Shown piece by piece: positions 25,342 through 33,858 of a stretch of DNA of 64,000 bases; position 1 is the stretch's first letter; each line of letters opens with the position of its first letter. This DNA is from Acidobacteriota bacterium. GTDB lineage: Bacteria > Actinomycetota > Actinomycetes > Actinomycetales > Microbacteriaceae. The notes below the pieces were generated by a model, which worked only from the letters and a program-made list of their open reading frames with translations, made no database searches and was not told the origin of the DNA. Location: NCBI GenBank assembly GCA_019351995.1, contig JABBOD010000013.1, forward strand, positions 1 through 64,000, given 5' to 3'. A program made the position numbers and the translations under genes.

Positions 25342-25592
25342 CCGCCGAGCTCGATCATGGCCCGGCGCGTCTCGCGCTGCGCGGCCTCCACGGCGGCTTC
25401 CGCGCGGCGCAGCTCGTGCACCAACTGCGACTCCAGGCGTTCGCACGCCGCAGCGGCGGGTCCCCGCCAGTCCTCGGGGCGGAGACGAGGCGGGAACGTC
25501 GCGGCGGCGGAGAGCAGCCGCCCGACGGGGGCGAGTGCGGACTGCTGCCGCTCGAGCGCGGCGCGCAGGACGGGGGCATCCGGGATCAGCAC
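25338..25592 (-). CDS. small helical protein coupled to the hydrolase
   Basis: 84 residues, almost entirely alpha-helical and charged (LRAALERQQSALAPVGRLL, then CERLESQLVHELRRAEAAVEAAQRETRR), with an internal DWRGPAA turn that resembles the W-x-G hairpin of WXG100 proteins. Its stop overlaps the hydrolase start. It could be a partner or chaperone for the larger protein in a type VII-like arrangement. No ESX ATPase is present in the window. Confidence 0.55.
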   Translation of the reverse strand: MLIPDAPVLRAALERQQSALAPVGRLLSAAATFPPRLRPEDWRGPAAAACERLESQLVHELRRAEAAVEAAQRETRRAMIELGG

Positions 25593-25736
25593 GAACCCTC
25601 CTCTCGGCGGGCGGACGCCCGACAGCAGCCGAGTGTGCCCGGGTCGAGGCCGAGGTCACGCGATCCCCTCGGTTCCCGGGGAGCGAAGGTGACCATGAGG
25701 AGTGTGAAGGAACCTCCGAAAGCGGGAAGATGGACC

Positions 25737-26276
25737 ATGACCGCGACGAGCTTCGCCGACAACGGTGTCGGCGCGGACCAACCACCGTTCCGGGTCTGCT
25801 TCGTCTGCACCGGCAACATCTGCCGCTCGCCCATGGCCGAGGCGATCTTTCGGGCGCTGATCGTCACGGGCGGCTACGCCGGCCGGGTGACGGTCGAGTC
25901 CGCCGCAACCGGCGACTGGCACGTCGGCGAACCCGCCGATCCGCGAACCGTCGCGGCTCTCAAGTCGCGCGGCTATGACGGCACCCGGCATCGGGCCCGA
26001 CAGTTCGATCCGGAGTGGTTCGGGATGCTGGATCTGATCGTCGCGTTCGACCGCGGTCAGGAGCGCACACTGCGCGAGTGGGCGCAGAACGAGTCAGAAC
26101 GCGCCAAGGTTCAGCTGCTGATGGCGTTCGAACCCGACGGATCAGGCACGATGGATGTGCCTGATCCGTACTATTCGGATGCCGCACTCTTCACAACCGT
26201 GCTGAAAACGATCGAACGCGCCAGCATTGCGCTCTTCCGCCAGCTCGAACCCGGAATCCAACAGGGAGTTTCATGA
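25737..26276 (+). CDS. low-molecular-weight protein-tyrosine phosphatase
   Basis: 179 residues from the ATG at 25737. The P-loop CTGNICRS (Cys-x5-Arg-Ser) is near residue 24, and the general-acid loop is DPYY near residue 146. These are the two catalytic signatures of the family. It removes phosphate from tyrosine residues; related proteins in actinobacteria act on exopolysaccharide or wall-synthesis kinases, or as arsenate reductases. The stop overlaps the purB ATG (ATGA), so the two genes are coupled. Confidence 0.9.
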   Translation: MTATSFADNGVGADQPPFRVCFVCTGNICRSPMAEAIFRALIVTGGYAGRVTVESAATGDWHVGEPADPRTVAALKSRGYDGTRHRARQFDPEWFGMLDLIVAFDRGQERTLREWAQNESERAKVQLLMAFEPDGSGTMDVPDPYYSDAALFTTVLKTIERASIALFRQLEPGIQQGVS

Positions 26277-27658
26277 GTCCGCTTCCCCCGCAGCCGATCA
26301 GCCCGCTCGACGGGCGGTACCGCGCGGCCGTGCAGGGTCTCGGCGAGCACCTGTCAGAAGCCGGACTCAATCGGGCCCGCGTCCACGTGGAGGTCGAGTG
26401 GCTGCTCGCCCTGACCGACCGCGAGTTGTTCGGCTCTGCACCTCTCGACCCGGAGCAGGTGCGCGCGCTGCGCACCTTCGCCGCCGAGTTCGGGCAACCC
26501 GAGATCGACGAACTCGCCGCCCTCGAGGCGACAACGCGACATGACGTCAAGGCGGTCGAGTATCTGGTGCGCGGCCGCCTCTCCGCGCTCGGACTCAACG
26601 ATGTCGCCGAGCTGACGCATTTCGCCTGTACCAGTGAAGACATCAACAACCTCAGCTACGCCCTCACGGTGCGCGCGGCGGTTCACGAGGTGTGGCTTCC
26701 GAGACTCCGGGATGTGATGGCGGCCTTGCGCCGGCTCGCGGTCGACGAGCGCGCCACCCCGATGCTGGCCCACACCCACGGACAGCCCGCCACCCCGACC
26801 ACCGTCGGCAAGGAATTCGCCGTCTTCGTCGCGCGGGTCGAGCGCGTGCTCGCCCGGGTCGAGGCGGTGGAGATCTTCGGCAAGTTCAGCGGCGCGACCG
26901 GCACCTTCGGTGCCCATGTCGCCGCAGATCCTGACGCCGACTGGCCGACCATCTCCCGTGACTTCGTCACCTCACTCGGGCTGAGCTGGAATCCACTCAC
27001 CACCCAGATCGAGTCGCACGACTGGCAGGCAGAGCTGTTCACCGCGATCAGCCACCTCAACCGCATCCTGCACAACCTGTGCACCGACCTCTGGGCCTAC
27101 ATCTCGATGGGCTACATCAGCCAGATCCCCCAGGCCGGGGCGACCGGCTCGTCGACGATGCCGCACAAGATCAACCCGATCCGTTTCGAGAACGCCGAGG
27201 CGAACCTCGAGTTGTCGTCAGCCCTGCTGGACTCACTCGCCTCCACGCTGGTGACGAGTCGGATGCAGCGCGATCTCACCGATTCGACGACCCAGCGCAA
27301 TATCGGGGTCGCGCTCGGCCACTCCCTGTTGGCGCTGGACAACCTGGCCCGCGGCCTCAACGAGATCGCCATCGCTCACGACGCGCTGGCCACCGACCTC
27401 GACCGCAACTGGGAGGTGCTCGGCGAGGCGATTCAGACCGTGATCCGCGCCGAGGTGACCGCCGGTCGAAGTTCCATCGCCGATCCATACGCGCTGTTGA
27501 AGGAGCTCACCCGCGGCCATCGCACCGGGCCGGCAGAGCTGCGGGCCTTCGTGCAGGGGCTCGACATCGGCGCGGATGCCAAGGCGCGCCTCCTCGAACT
27601 CACACCCGCCCGCTATGTGGGGCTCGCCGCCGAACTGGTCGATTACCTGGCGGAGTAG
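26273..27658 (+). CDS. purB: adenylosuccinate lyase
   Basis: 461 residues. The fumarase/aspartase-superfamily signature GSSTMPHKINP is present, as are HTHGQPATPTTVGKE and TSEDINNLSYAL. It cleaves adenylosuccinate and SAICAR in purine synthesis. Its length and LSPLDGRYRAAVQ-type start agree with the PurB subfamily found in E. coli and many actinobacteria. Confidence 0.95.
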   Translation: MSPLPPQPISPLDGRYRAAVQGLGEHLSEAGLNRARVHVEVEWLLALTDRELFGSAPLDPEQVRALRTFAAEFGQPEIDELAALEATTRHDVKAVEYLVRGRLSALGLNDVAELTHFACTSEDINNLSYALTVRAAVHEVWLPRLRDVMAALRRLAVDERATPMLAHTHGQPATPTTVGKEFAVFVARVERVLARVEAVEIFGKFSGATGTFGAHVAADPDADWPTISRDFVTSLGLSWNPLTTQIESHDWQAELFTAISHLNRILHNLCTDLWAYISMGYISQIPQAGATGSSTMPHKINPIRFENAEANLELSSALLDSLASTLVTSRMQRDLTDSTTQRNIGVALGHSLLALDNLARGLNEIAIAHDALATDLDRNWEVLGEAIQTVIRAEVTAGRSSIADPYALLKELTRGHRTGPAELRAFVQGLDIGADAKARLLELTPARYVGLAAELVDYLAE

Positions 27659-27697
27659 AGGCCCCGCGACGGCGGTGCGCCCGGATCAGCGCCGCGT

Positions 27698-27967
27698 TCA
27701 GTGGCTCTGCGGAGTCTCGTCGTCGAGCGTGGGCAGGTCGGCATCCGGAGTCTGACCCAGCATGATCATCGCCAGGGAGATCAGGCTCACGATGAAGACG
27801 ACGCCGAAGAAGATCGCCGCGAGGATCCACTCCCGAGTCGCGAACCCGACCACCAAACCGGTGAAGACGCCGAAGACGGCCGACAGGCCGATCAGCTCCA
27901 CCGGTCGGGTCTGATCCTTGCGGGTGGGAGTCTGGCGACGGGTCGTCGCCTTGGGCTTCTTGCTCAC
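27698..27967 (-). CDS. small two-helix membrane protein
   Basis: 89 residues from the GTG at 27967, overlapping the upstream gene's stop (GTGA). A basic N-terminus (SKKPKATTRRQTPTRKDQT) precedes two transmembrane helices (VELIGLSAVFGVFTGLVV and LAAIFFGVVFIVSLISLAMIML), with an acidic tail. It is widespread as a hypothetical protein in Microbacteriaceae; function unknown. Confidence 0.7.
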   Translation of the reverse strand: MSKKPKATTRRQTPTRKDQTRPVELIGLSAVFGVFTGLVVGFATREWILAAIFFGVVFIVSLISLAMIMLGQTPDADLPTLDDETPQSH

Positions 27968-28563
27968 GAGGTGACCGCCGATCTTGATGCTGCGGGGGCT
28001 CGCGAACTGCGCGCCGACACGGCCGCGATCCCGAGCAGGACGCCGACCATGATGGCCCAGGCGCCGAACATTCCGACCAGAACCACGGAGGCCGTCAGCT
28101 GACCCTTGATCTGCTCGATACCGCCAAGGGTCTGGGTGTAGTCGGGGGGGACGATGAGGAACGCGATCGCCAGAATGAGGGTGAGACCGCCGAGGATCAT
28201 CCAGTCGCGCGCGATCGGGAGCCGACGGCGGGCGCGGATGCCGCTGACGAGTTCGAGCGCGCCCGTCACGATCGCCCACGCGCTCACGACGAAGACGAAA
28301 TAGTGCACGCCGCCGGCAGGCAGAACCAGCGCGGCGATGCCGGCGAGCACCGTCACAACACTCTGCGTCAGAAAGAGACCGCGGGAGGCGCGATCGCTGC
28401 GCGAGCCCAGCGATCCCGCAAGCAGGACCGCTCCCGCGACGACCCCGAACAATCCGAAGGCGACGAGACCGAAGGTGGCGGAGTGAGCGGCTGTGAAGGT
28501 GATCGTGAACCCCACGGCGATGGCGACAACCGCACGCAGTGCCGGGACAACCCAAGCAGACAC
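27964..28563 (-). CDS. DUF308/HdeD-like membrane protein
   Basis: About 199 residues from the GTG at 28563 (VSAWVVPALR); the exact start is uncertain because no strong ribosome site is present. Six transmembrane helices occur in repeated two-helix units, as in HdeD/DUF308 proteins (LFGVVAGAVLLAGSL, WAIVTGALELVSGIRARRRL, MFGAWAIMVGVLLGIAA). The family is membrane-bound and in E. coli is linked to acid resistance; its role here is not known. It is coupled to the small membrane protein that follows. Confidence 0.7.
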   Translation of the reverse strand: MSAWVVPALRAVVAIAVGFTITFTAAHSATFGLVAFGLFGVVAGAVLLAGSLGSRSDRASRGLFLTQSVVTVLAGIAALVLPAGGVHYFVFVVSAWAIVTGALELVSGIRARRRLPIARDWMILGGLTLILAIAFLIVPPDYTQTLGGIEQIKGQLTASVVLVGMFGAWAIMVGVLLGIAAVSARSSRAPAASRSAVTS

Positions 28564-28621
28564 CGGCGACTCACTTTCTCGGACGAAGAACCGCGAGAAG
28601 TCTACGTCGACCCGCTGAGCG

Positions 28622-29998
28622 CTAAATGCGTGGCATATCGCTGAAGCGGGAGAACTGCCCGCTGAACGACACCGCGATGGTGTCTTGCCGTCCGTTGCGG
28701 TGTTTCGCCACAATCAGGTCGGCTTCTCCCGCGCGCGGGCTGTCACGCTCATAGGCATCTTCGCGGTGCAGCAGGATCACGATGTCGGCATCCTGCTCCA
28801 GCGAGCCCGACTCGCGGAGATCGGACAGTGCCGGCTTCTTGTCGGAGCGCTGCTCCGGACCACGGTTGAGCTGCGACAGCGCGATGACCGGCACGTTGAG
28901 TTCTTTCGACAGCAGCTTGAGCGCCCGCGAAAACTCGCTGACCTCCTGCTGGCGCGACTCGACCTTCTTGCCGGACGTCATCAGCTGGAGGTAGTCGATC
29001 ACGACCATCTTCAACCCGACCTTCTGGCTGAGACGTCGGCACTTGGCTCGGATCTCCACGAGGGTCATGTTGGGGCTGTCGTCGATGTACAACGGCGCGT
29101 CGGCGATCTGCCCACGCACGTGCGCCAGCTTGTCCCAATCGCGCTGGTCCATCGCCCCCTTGCGAAGCGTGTGCATCGGAATGGATGCCTCCGCCGCGAG
29201 CAGACGCATGGCGATCTCGCTCCGCCCCATCTCGAGGGAGAAGAAGATCGTCGGCATGTGGTGCTTCACCGTGGCGGACCGGGCGAAGTCCAGGGCCAGG
29301 GTGGATTTTCCGAGGCCGGGTCGCGCGGCCACGATGATCAACTGGCCACCGTGCAGACCATTGGTGAGTTCGTCCAACTCCGCGAACCCGGTGGGCACAC
29401 CGGCCATCTCCCCATCACGACCGCGGGCCTTCTCGATCTCGTCGACCGCCGTGTCGATGGCCTCCACCAGCGGCACATAATCCTCCGCCTCGACTCCGCC
29501 CGTCACGCCGTAGATCTCCGCCTGCGCGTTGTTGACCAGGTCGATGACTTCGCCCTCGCTGGCGTAGCCCATCTGCACGATGCGGGTGCCGGCCTCGACG
29601 AGGCGCCGCAGTACCGCCTTCTCGGCGACGATCGAGGCGTAGTAGCCGGCGTTCGCCGCGGTCGGCACCAGGCCGGTCAGGGTGTGCAGGTATTCCGCAC
29701 CGCCGGCGCGTTGCAGCTGGGCGGTCTTGGTGAGCTCGTCGGTGACGGCGATCACGTCAGTGGGTTCGCCGTGGGAGTAGAGGTTCAGCACCGCCTCGAA
29801 GACGACTTCGTGCTTCGGGATGTAGAAGTCCACCCCGCGGACCGTCTCGACGACGTCGGCCACGGCATCCTTGCTCAACAGCATTCCGCCGATGGCACTC
29901 TGCTCCGCGAGGAGGTCGTGCGGAGGGGTTCTTTCGCCCTGCCACCCCTCGCCTGCCGTGCGCGATTCTCCGGCGAGACCCAGATGGGCGATGGACAC
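28622..29998 (-). CDS. dnaB: replicative DNA helicase
   Basis: 458 residues from the GTG at 29998, behind AGGAGG. N-terminal domain LLAEQSAIGGMLLSKDAVADV, then a RecA-like motor with Walker A ARPGLGKSTLALDFA, Walker B MVVIDYLQLM and the terminal Arg-finger region LIVAKHRNGRQDTIAV. The hexamer unwinds DNA at the replication fork. No intein is present, unlike in some mycobacteria. DnaA-box-like sequences lie in its upstream region. Confidence 0.96.
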   Translation of the reverse strand: MSIAHLGLAGESRTAGEGWQGERTPPHDLLAEQSAIGGMLLSKDAVADVVETVRGVDFYIPKHEVVFEAVLNLYSHGEPTDVIAVTDELTKTAQLQRAGGAEYLHTLTGLVPTAANAGYYASIVAEKAVLRRLVEAGTRIVQMGYASEGEVIDLVNNAQAEIYGVTGGVEAEDYVPLVEAIDTAVDEIEKARGRDGEMAGVPTGFAELDELTNGLHGGQLIIVAARPGLGKSTLALDFARSATVKHHMPTIFFSLEMGRSEIAMRLLAAEASIPMHTLRKGAMDQRDWDKLAHVRGQIADAPLYIDDSPNMTLVEIRAKCRRLSQKVGLKMVVIDYLQLMTSGKKVESRQQEVSEFSRALKLLSKELNVPVIALSQLNRGPEQRSDKKPALSDLRESGSLEQDADIVILLHREDAYERDSPRAGEADLIVAKHRNGRQDTIAVSFSGQFSRFSDMPRI

Positions 29999-30386
29999 GG
30001 GGAAACCTCCTGCGGTCAAACTAACTGCGTCGAGAGTGACAGCGACCCACGACACCCCGGGCCAATGTGGCGATCGAGGGTCCGTTCCCGTTGCGGTGCG
30101 GGGAGACGCTGCGCCAGGTTAGGGATGCCTCGCACGCGGAGCCAACACCCCCTGTGGACAACGGTGTTGGTAACTGGCGCGAAACGCCGCGCGCAATGTG
30201 AAGAAGGTGTGGATAGTTCTGTGCACAACCGGCGACTTTGATTTCAAATACCGACTCTGATCAGGATTTTCGACGCAAACGCTTTGTGTGTAGAAACATG
30301 TCTAGAGTGCCGCTTGAACGTTGACGAGATGCCGCCGTGGCTGTGGACGAAAGAGCGTCCCGGGCTTGACTTCCCGGGCTCACACC
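29999..30386. promoter_or_regulatory. dnaB upstream region with three DnaA-box-like sites
   Basis: There is no gene between dnaB and rplI (443 bp). TGTGGACAA at 30153-30161 is an exact actinobacterial DnaA box in reverse orientation. TGTGGATAG (30208-30216) and TGTGGACGA (30342-30350) differ by one base from typical boxes and share the same orientation. The region also has an AT-rich stretch at about 30240-30300. DnaA may bind here, either to regulate dnaB or to be titrated. Confidence 0.5.
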
Positions 30387-30420
30387 AGTAGCGGCGCCTT
30401 CTGCAGGAGGCGCCGCTACT
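30387..30420 (-). terminator. terminator of the rpsF-ssb-rpsR-rplI operon
   Basis: AGTAGCGGCGCC (30387-30398) and GGCGCCGCTACT (30409-30420) are perfect 12-bp arms with a 10-base loop, 21 bp beyond the rplI stop. Confidence 0.85.
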
Positions 30421-30441
30421 GGGCTGAAACGGGTTGAGCGC

Positions 30442-30891
30442 CTACTTGGCGGCGACGACCTCGAGGGTGATCGCGGCCACGACGTCGCTGCGCAGACGGA
30501 CCGTCGCCTCATGGGTTCCGGTGCCCTTGATGGGCGCTGCGAGCTCGATGGTGCGCTTGTCGATCGATCCGATGCCAGCCGCCTGGACGGCATCCGCGAT
30601 GTCGTCCGTCTTGACCGAGCCGAACAGGCGACCCTCGCGGCCGGCCTTCACGGTCAGCTTGACGGTGGACGATTCGAGCTTGGCCTTGAGGGCCTGAGCG
30701 TCTTCGAGCGTGGCGAGCTCGCGAGCGACCCGAGCCGCCTTGATCTGCTCGATCTGCTTCTCGCCGCCCTTGCTCCACTGCACGGCGAAGCCCTGCGGCA
30801 CGAGGAAGTTGCGCGCGTAGCCGTTCTTGACGTCGACGACGTCACCCGGTGAGCCAAGGCCGGTGACCTCGGAGGTGAGGATGAGCTTCAT
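30442..30891 (-). CDS. rplI: 50S ribosomal protein L9
   Basis: 149 residues, normal length. The N-terminal domain begins [30 protein letters not shown], the family signature, followed by a long connecting helix and the C-terminal domain. Last gene of the rpsF operon, 3 bp after rpsR. Confidence 0.97.
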   Translation of the reverse strand: MKLILTSEVTGLGSPGDVVDVKNGYARNFLVPQGFAVQWSKGGEKQIEQIKAARVARELATLEDAQALKAKLESSTVKLTVKAGREGRLFGSVKTDDIADAVQAAGIGSIDKRTIELAAPIKGTGTHEATVRLRSDVVAAITLEVVAAK

Positions 30892-30894
30892 GGT

Positions 30895-31167
30895 CTACCG
30901 CCCCGATCCCGCGTAGGGGAGAAGCGCCATCTCGCGGGCGTTCTTGACCGCGCGCGCGATGAGACGCTGCTCCTGCACCGAGACGCCGGTGATGCGCCGG
31001 GCGCGGATCTTTCCCCGCTCGGAGATGAACTTGCGAAGCGTGGCGACATCTTTGTAATCGATGATGCCCACGCGGATCGACTTCGCGGGAGCGGCGTTCT
31101 TGCCGCCCTTCACGTTGGTGCGCTTGCGGCTGTCTCTTCCGCCGCTGCTACTGCTCTTACCTGCCAT
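30895..31167 (-). CDS. rpsR: 30S ribosomal protein S18, Cys-less type
   Basis: 90 residues. The core reads [50 protein letters not shown]. The N-terminal CxxC and later Cys of zinc-binding S18 are replaced ([12 protein letters not shown]). It partners S6 in the small subunit. Confidence 0.97.
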   Translation of the reverse strand: MAGKSSSSGGRDSRKRTNVKGGKNAAPAKSIRVGIIDYKDVATLRKFISERGKIRARRITGVSVQEQRLIARAVKNAREMALLPYAGSGR

Positions 31168-31202
31168 GATCTGTGTCCTTGAAAGTCAGCTGTTCTGAAG
31201 AA

Positions 31203-31715
31203 TCAGAACGGGGTCTCGTCGTTGTAGTTGCCAGGGGTGTTCCACACGTCATCGCCGCCGGACGCCGGAGCGGAGGCCGCCCACGGCTCATCGGCGACGG
31301 CCTGCGGACGCGAGCCACCAGAGAAGGAGCCACCCGAGCGGTCAGAACCACCCGGTGCGCGGGTGACCTGGGCGGTGGCATAGCGCAGGCTCGGGCCGAT
31401 CTCGTCGATCTCGAGCTCGATGCTGGTGCGCTTCTCCCCTTCCTTCGTCTCGTAGCTGCGCTGCTTCAGGCGACCGGTCGCAACGACGCGGCTCCCCTTC
31501 GTCAGCGAACCGGCCACATGCTCGGCGAACTCACGCCAGCACGACGCGCGCAGGAACAGCGCCTCGCCGTCCTTCCAGTCGTTCGCGGCACGGTCGAAGG
31601 TGCGAGGGGTCGACGCGATCGTGAAGTTCGCGACGGCCAGTCCGCCCTGCGTGTAGCGCAGTTCGGGATCCGCGGTGAGGTTGCCCACCACCGTGATGAT
31701 CGTCTCGCCGGCCAT
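31203..31715 (-). CDS. ssb: single-stranded DNA-binding protein
   Basis: 170 residues. OB-fold domain (residues 1-110: [33 protein letters not shown]) followed by a Gly/Ser-rich linker and the acidic tip DETPF, the docking site for replication partners. It sits between rpsF and rpsR as in most bacteria. Confidence 0.96.
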   Translation of the reverse strand: MAGETIITVVGNLTADPELRYTQGGLAVANFTIASTPRTFDRAANDWKDGEALFLRASCWREFAEHVAGSLTKGSRVVATGRLKQRSYETKEGEKRTSIELEIDEIGPSLRYATAQVTRAPGGSDRSGGSFSGGSRPQAVADEPWAASAPASGGDDVWNTPGNYNDETPF

Positions 31716-31718
31716 GTG

Positions 31719-32228
31719 TTACTCCGCCGAGTCCGACGCCGCGGGCGCCTCATCCACTGCGGGTGACCCTGACGCTTCCGTATCCTTCGGCGCGACGGCC
31801 TTCGGAGCCTCGGCCTTCGGGGCCTCGGACTTGACCGGGGTCGCTGCGACCGGCTTGACCGGCGCCTTCGCGGCAGCGGCCGCCTTGCGGGCCGCTCGCT
31901 TCTCGTCGTCGGCACGAACCGAGATCGCCCGAGCTGCGGCCTCTTCGGCGCGCAGCACCTTGGTGCGGAGGACGGCCTCGCTGAGCTTCAGCTGGCGATC
32001 GAGCTCGACGGTGGCATCCGAGGTCGCGGTGAAGTTGACGACGGCGTAGATGCCCTCGGTCTTCTTCTGGATCTCGTATGCCAGGCGGCGGCGGCCCCAG
32101 ATGTCGACATTGTCGATCGTGCCGCCATCGTTGCGGATCACGTTGAGGAACTTGTCCAAGCTGGGCGCGACGGTCCGCTCATCGATCTCCGGATCGAGGA
32201 TGACCATCAACTCATACTGGTGCGTCAC
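31719..32228 (-). CDS. rpsF: 30S ribosomal protein S6 with long C-terminal tail
   Basis: 169 residues from the GTG at 32228, behind GAGGAGGTGG. The S6 domain fills residues 1-95 ([36 protein letters not shown]). The remaining ~70 residues are Ala/Lys/Pro/Glu-rich and probably disordered, an extension seen in Microbacteriaceae. First gene of rpsF-ssb-rpsR-rplI. Confidence 0.95.
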   Translation of the reverse strand: MTHQYELMVILDPEIDERTVAPSLDKFLNVIRNDGGTIDNVDIWGRRRLAYEIQKKTEGIYAVVNFTATSDATVELDRQLKLSEAVLRTKVLRAEEAAARAISVRADDEKRAARKAAAAAKAPVKPVAATPVKSEAPKAEAPKAVAPKDTEASGSPAVDEAPAASDSAE

Positions 32229-32254
32229 TAACCCACCTCCTCTGGTCTAGAACG

Positions 32255-32273
32255 GCTGCAGACGATCTGCAGC
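32255..32273 (-). promoter_or_regulatory. hairpin in the rpsF leader
   Basis: GCTGCAGA and TCTGCAGC form a perfect 8-bp stem with a 3-base loop 27 bp upstream of the rpsF start. In many bacteria an rpsF leader RNA binds the S6:S18 complex to repress the operon. This hairpin may serve that role, but the characteristic bulge was not verified. Confidence 0.4.
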
Positions 32274-32334
32274 AGGAGGGTATTGACGTGCGCCACCGTG
32301 ACGGATGTCCCGGGGGCAACCTGTCGACTATAGC

Positions 32335-33771
32335 TCAGCCGCGGCTGCTCCACCACCGCCGAAGGAGGTCCTCCGCCTCGTCGGCATCCCGCGGGCCGTG
32401 CTCCAGCCGCTCCTCCAGGAGGAAGCGATACGCCTCTCCGACCTCCCGTCCCGGCCTCAACCCGAGGATCCGCATGATCTGCTCGCCGTCCAGGTCGGGC
32501 CGGATGGCGGCGAGCTCCTCCTCTTCCTCGAGGGCGAGGATCCGCGCCTCCAGGTCGTCGTACGCAAACTCGAGTTGCTCGGCCTTTCGCCGGTTTCGGG
32601 TGGTGACGTCGGAGCGCGACAGGATGTGCAGCCACTCGAGCAGCGGGCCGGCGTCACGCACGTAGCGGCGCACGGCCGAGTCGGTCCAGGTGCCGCCCGC
32701 GTAGCCGAAGAATCGCAAGTGCAGACGGATCAGTTCCGCCACGCCCTTCACGGTGTCATTGTCGAAGCGCAGGGCGCGGAGCCGCTTGGCCGCCAGCTTC
32801 GCGCCCAGAACGTCATGGTGGTGGAAGGTGACGACGCCGCCCGGCTCGATCACCCGGGTTGCGGGCTTACCGATGTCGTGCAGCAGCACCGCGAGCCGCA
32901 ACACGAGGCTGGGTGTGTGCCCCCTGCTCTTCTCCAACTCGAGCGCACGATCGAGCGCGGTCAGGCTGTGCTCATAGACGTCTTTGTGGCGAGCATGCTC
33001 ATCGATCTCGAGCCGGAGGGAGGGGATCTCGGGCAACACCACCCCCGCTGCCCCACTGTCGACGAGGAGCCGGATGCCGGCAACAGGGTCCGTCGCGAGC
33101 ATCAGCTTGGTGAGCTCGGCGCCGATCCGCTCCGCCGAGACGATCCCCAGGCGATCTGCCAGTCCCCGCGCGGCCGTCAGCGCGGTGGAATCCAGCACGA
33201 AGCCGAGCTGCGCCGCGAAGCGCGCGGCCCGCAGGATCCGAAGGGGGTCGTCCCCGAAGGAGATCTCCGGTGCACTCGGGGTGCGCAGCGTGAAGGCCAG
33301 GAGGTCGTCGACGCCGCCCGTCGGGTCGACGAGTCGCGGCTCGCGATGCTCCGCGTCGGGCAGACGCAGCGCCATCGCGTTGATGGTGAAGTCACGTCGG
33401 GTGAGATCGGCCTCGAGGCTCGCGCCGAAAAGGACCTCCGGCTTGCGGCTTGATGGGTCGTAGGCGTCGCTCCGGTAAGTCGTGATCTCGATGGTCTCGC
33501 CCCCGAAGCGGGTGCCGATCGTGCCGAACTCACGACCGATGTCCCAGACAGCGTCGGCGAGCGGTTCGACGATGGCGAGGATCTGGTCGGGGCGGGCGTC
33601 GGTGGTGAGGTCGAGGTCGGAGACCGGACGGCCGAGGAAGGCATCCCGCACCGGACCCCCGACAACCGACAACTCGTGGCCGGTGGACGCGAACCGCTCC
33701 GCCAACAGCACCAACGCGGGGGCGGCCGCGAGCCGATTGAGGCGCTGCACCGCATCCGCCACGCTTTCCAT
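32335..33771 (-). CDS. cca: CCA tRNA nucleotidyltransferase
   Basis: 478 residues. Class II nucleotidyltransferase head: VVGGPVRDAFLGRPVSDLDLTTDA, with the catalytic DLD, then RRDFTINAMALRL and DDPLRILRAARFAAQLGF. An HD-domain-like segment LLHDIGKP with HHHDVLGA follows near residue 290. It adds CCA to tRNA 3' ends, which this genome needs because its tRNA genes here lack encoded CCA. The HD region is common in actinobacterial PcnB/Cca proteins. Confidence 0.94.
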   Translation of the reverse strand: MESVADAVQRLNRLAAAPALVLLAERFASTGHELSVVGGPVRDAFLGRPVSDLDLTTDARPDQILAIVEPLADAVWDIGREFGTIGTRFGGETIEITTYRSDAYDPSSRKPEVLFGASLEADLTRRDFTINAMALRLPDAEHREPRLVDPTGGVDDLLAFTLRTPSAPEISFGDDPLRILRAARFAAQLGFVLDSTALTAARGLADRLGIVSAERIGAELTKLMLATDPVAGIRLLVDSGAAGVVLPEIPSLRLEIDEHARHKDVYEHSLTALDRALELEKSRGHTPSLVLRLAVLLHDIGKPATRVIEPGGVVTFHHHDVLGAKLAAKRLRALRFDNDTVKGVAELIRLHLRFFGYAGGTWTDSAVRRYVRDAGPLLEWLHILSRSDVTTRNRRKAEQLEFAYDDLEARILALEEEEELAAIRPDLDGEQIMRILGLRPGREVGEAYRFLLEERLEHGPRDADEAEDLLRRWWSSRG

Positions 33772-33791
33772 GGCACCCAGGATGACACGTC

Positions 33792-33797
33792 TAAACT
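33792..33797 (+). promoter_or_regulatory. probable -10 box of the DUF6049-murJ operon
   Basis: TAAACT lies exactly 7 nt before the ATG at 33805, matching the leaderless pattern of several other genes in the window. Confidence 0.5.
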
Positions 33798-33804
33798 CGT
33801 GGGC

Positions 33805-33858
33805 ATGTCGGCTGAGCGGAACACGGACGTGCCGCCGTGCCCGGAGTTCCGCCGGTGA
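33805..33858 (+). CDS. 17-codon minicistron coupled to the DUF6049 gene
   Basis: Encodes MSAERNTDVPPCPEFRR and ends in a TGA that overlaps the GTG at 33855 (GTGA). With a -10 box 7 nt upstream, ribosomes could load at its ATG and re-initiate on the next gene. It may instead be the remnant start of a longer lost gene. The peptide itself probably has no function. Confidence 0.4.
   Translation: MSAERNTDVPPCPEFRR

Noticed and set aside
28685-30241. 518-codon plus-strand frame opposite dnaB
   Set aside because: Antisense shadow of dnaB and its upstream region, without recognisable motifs.
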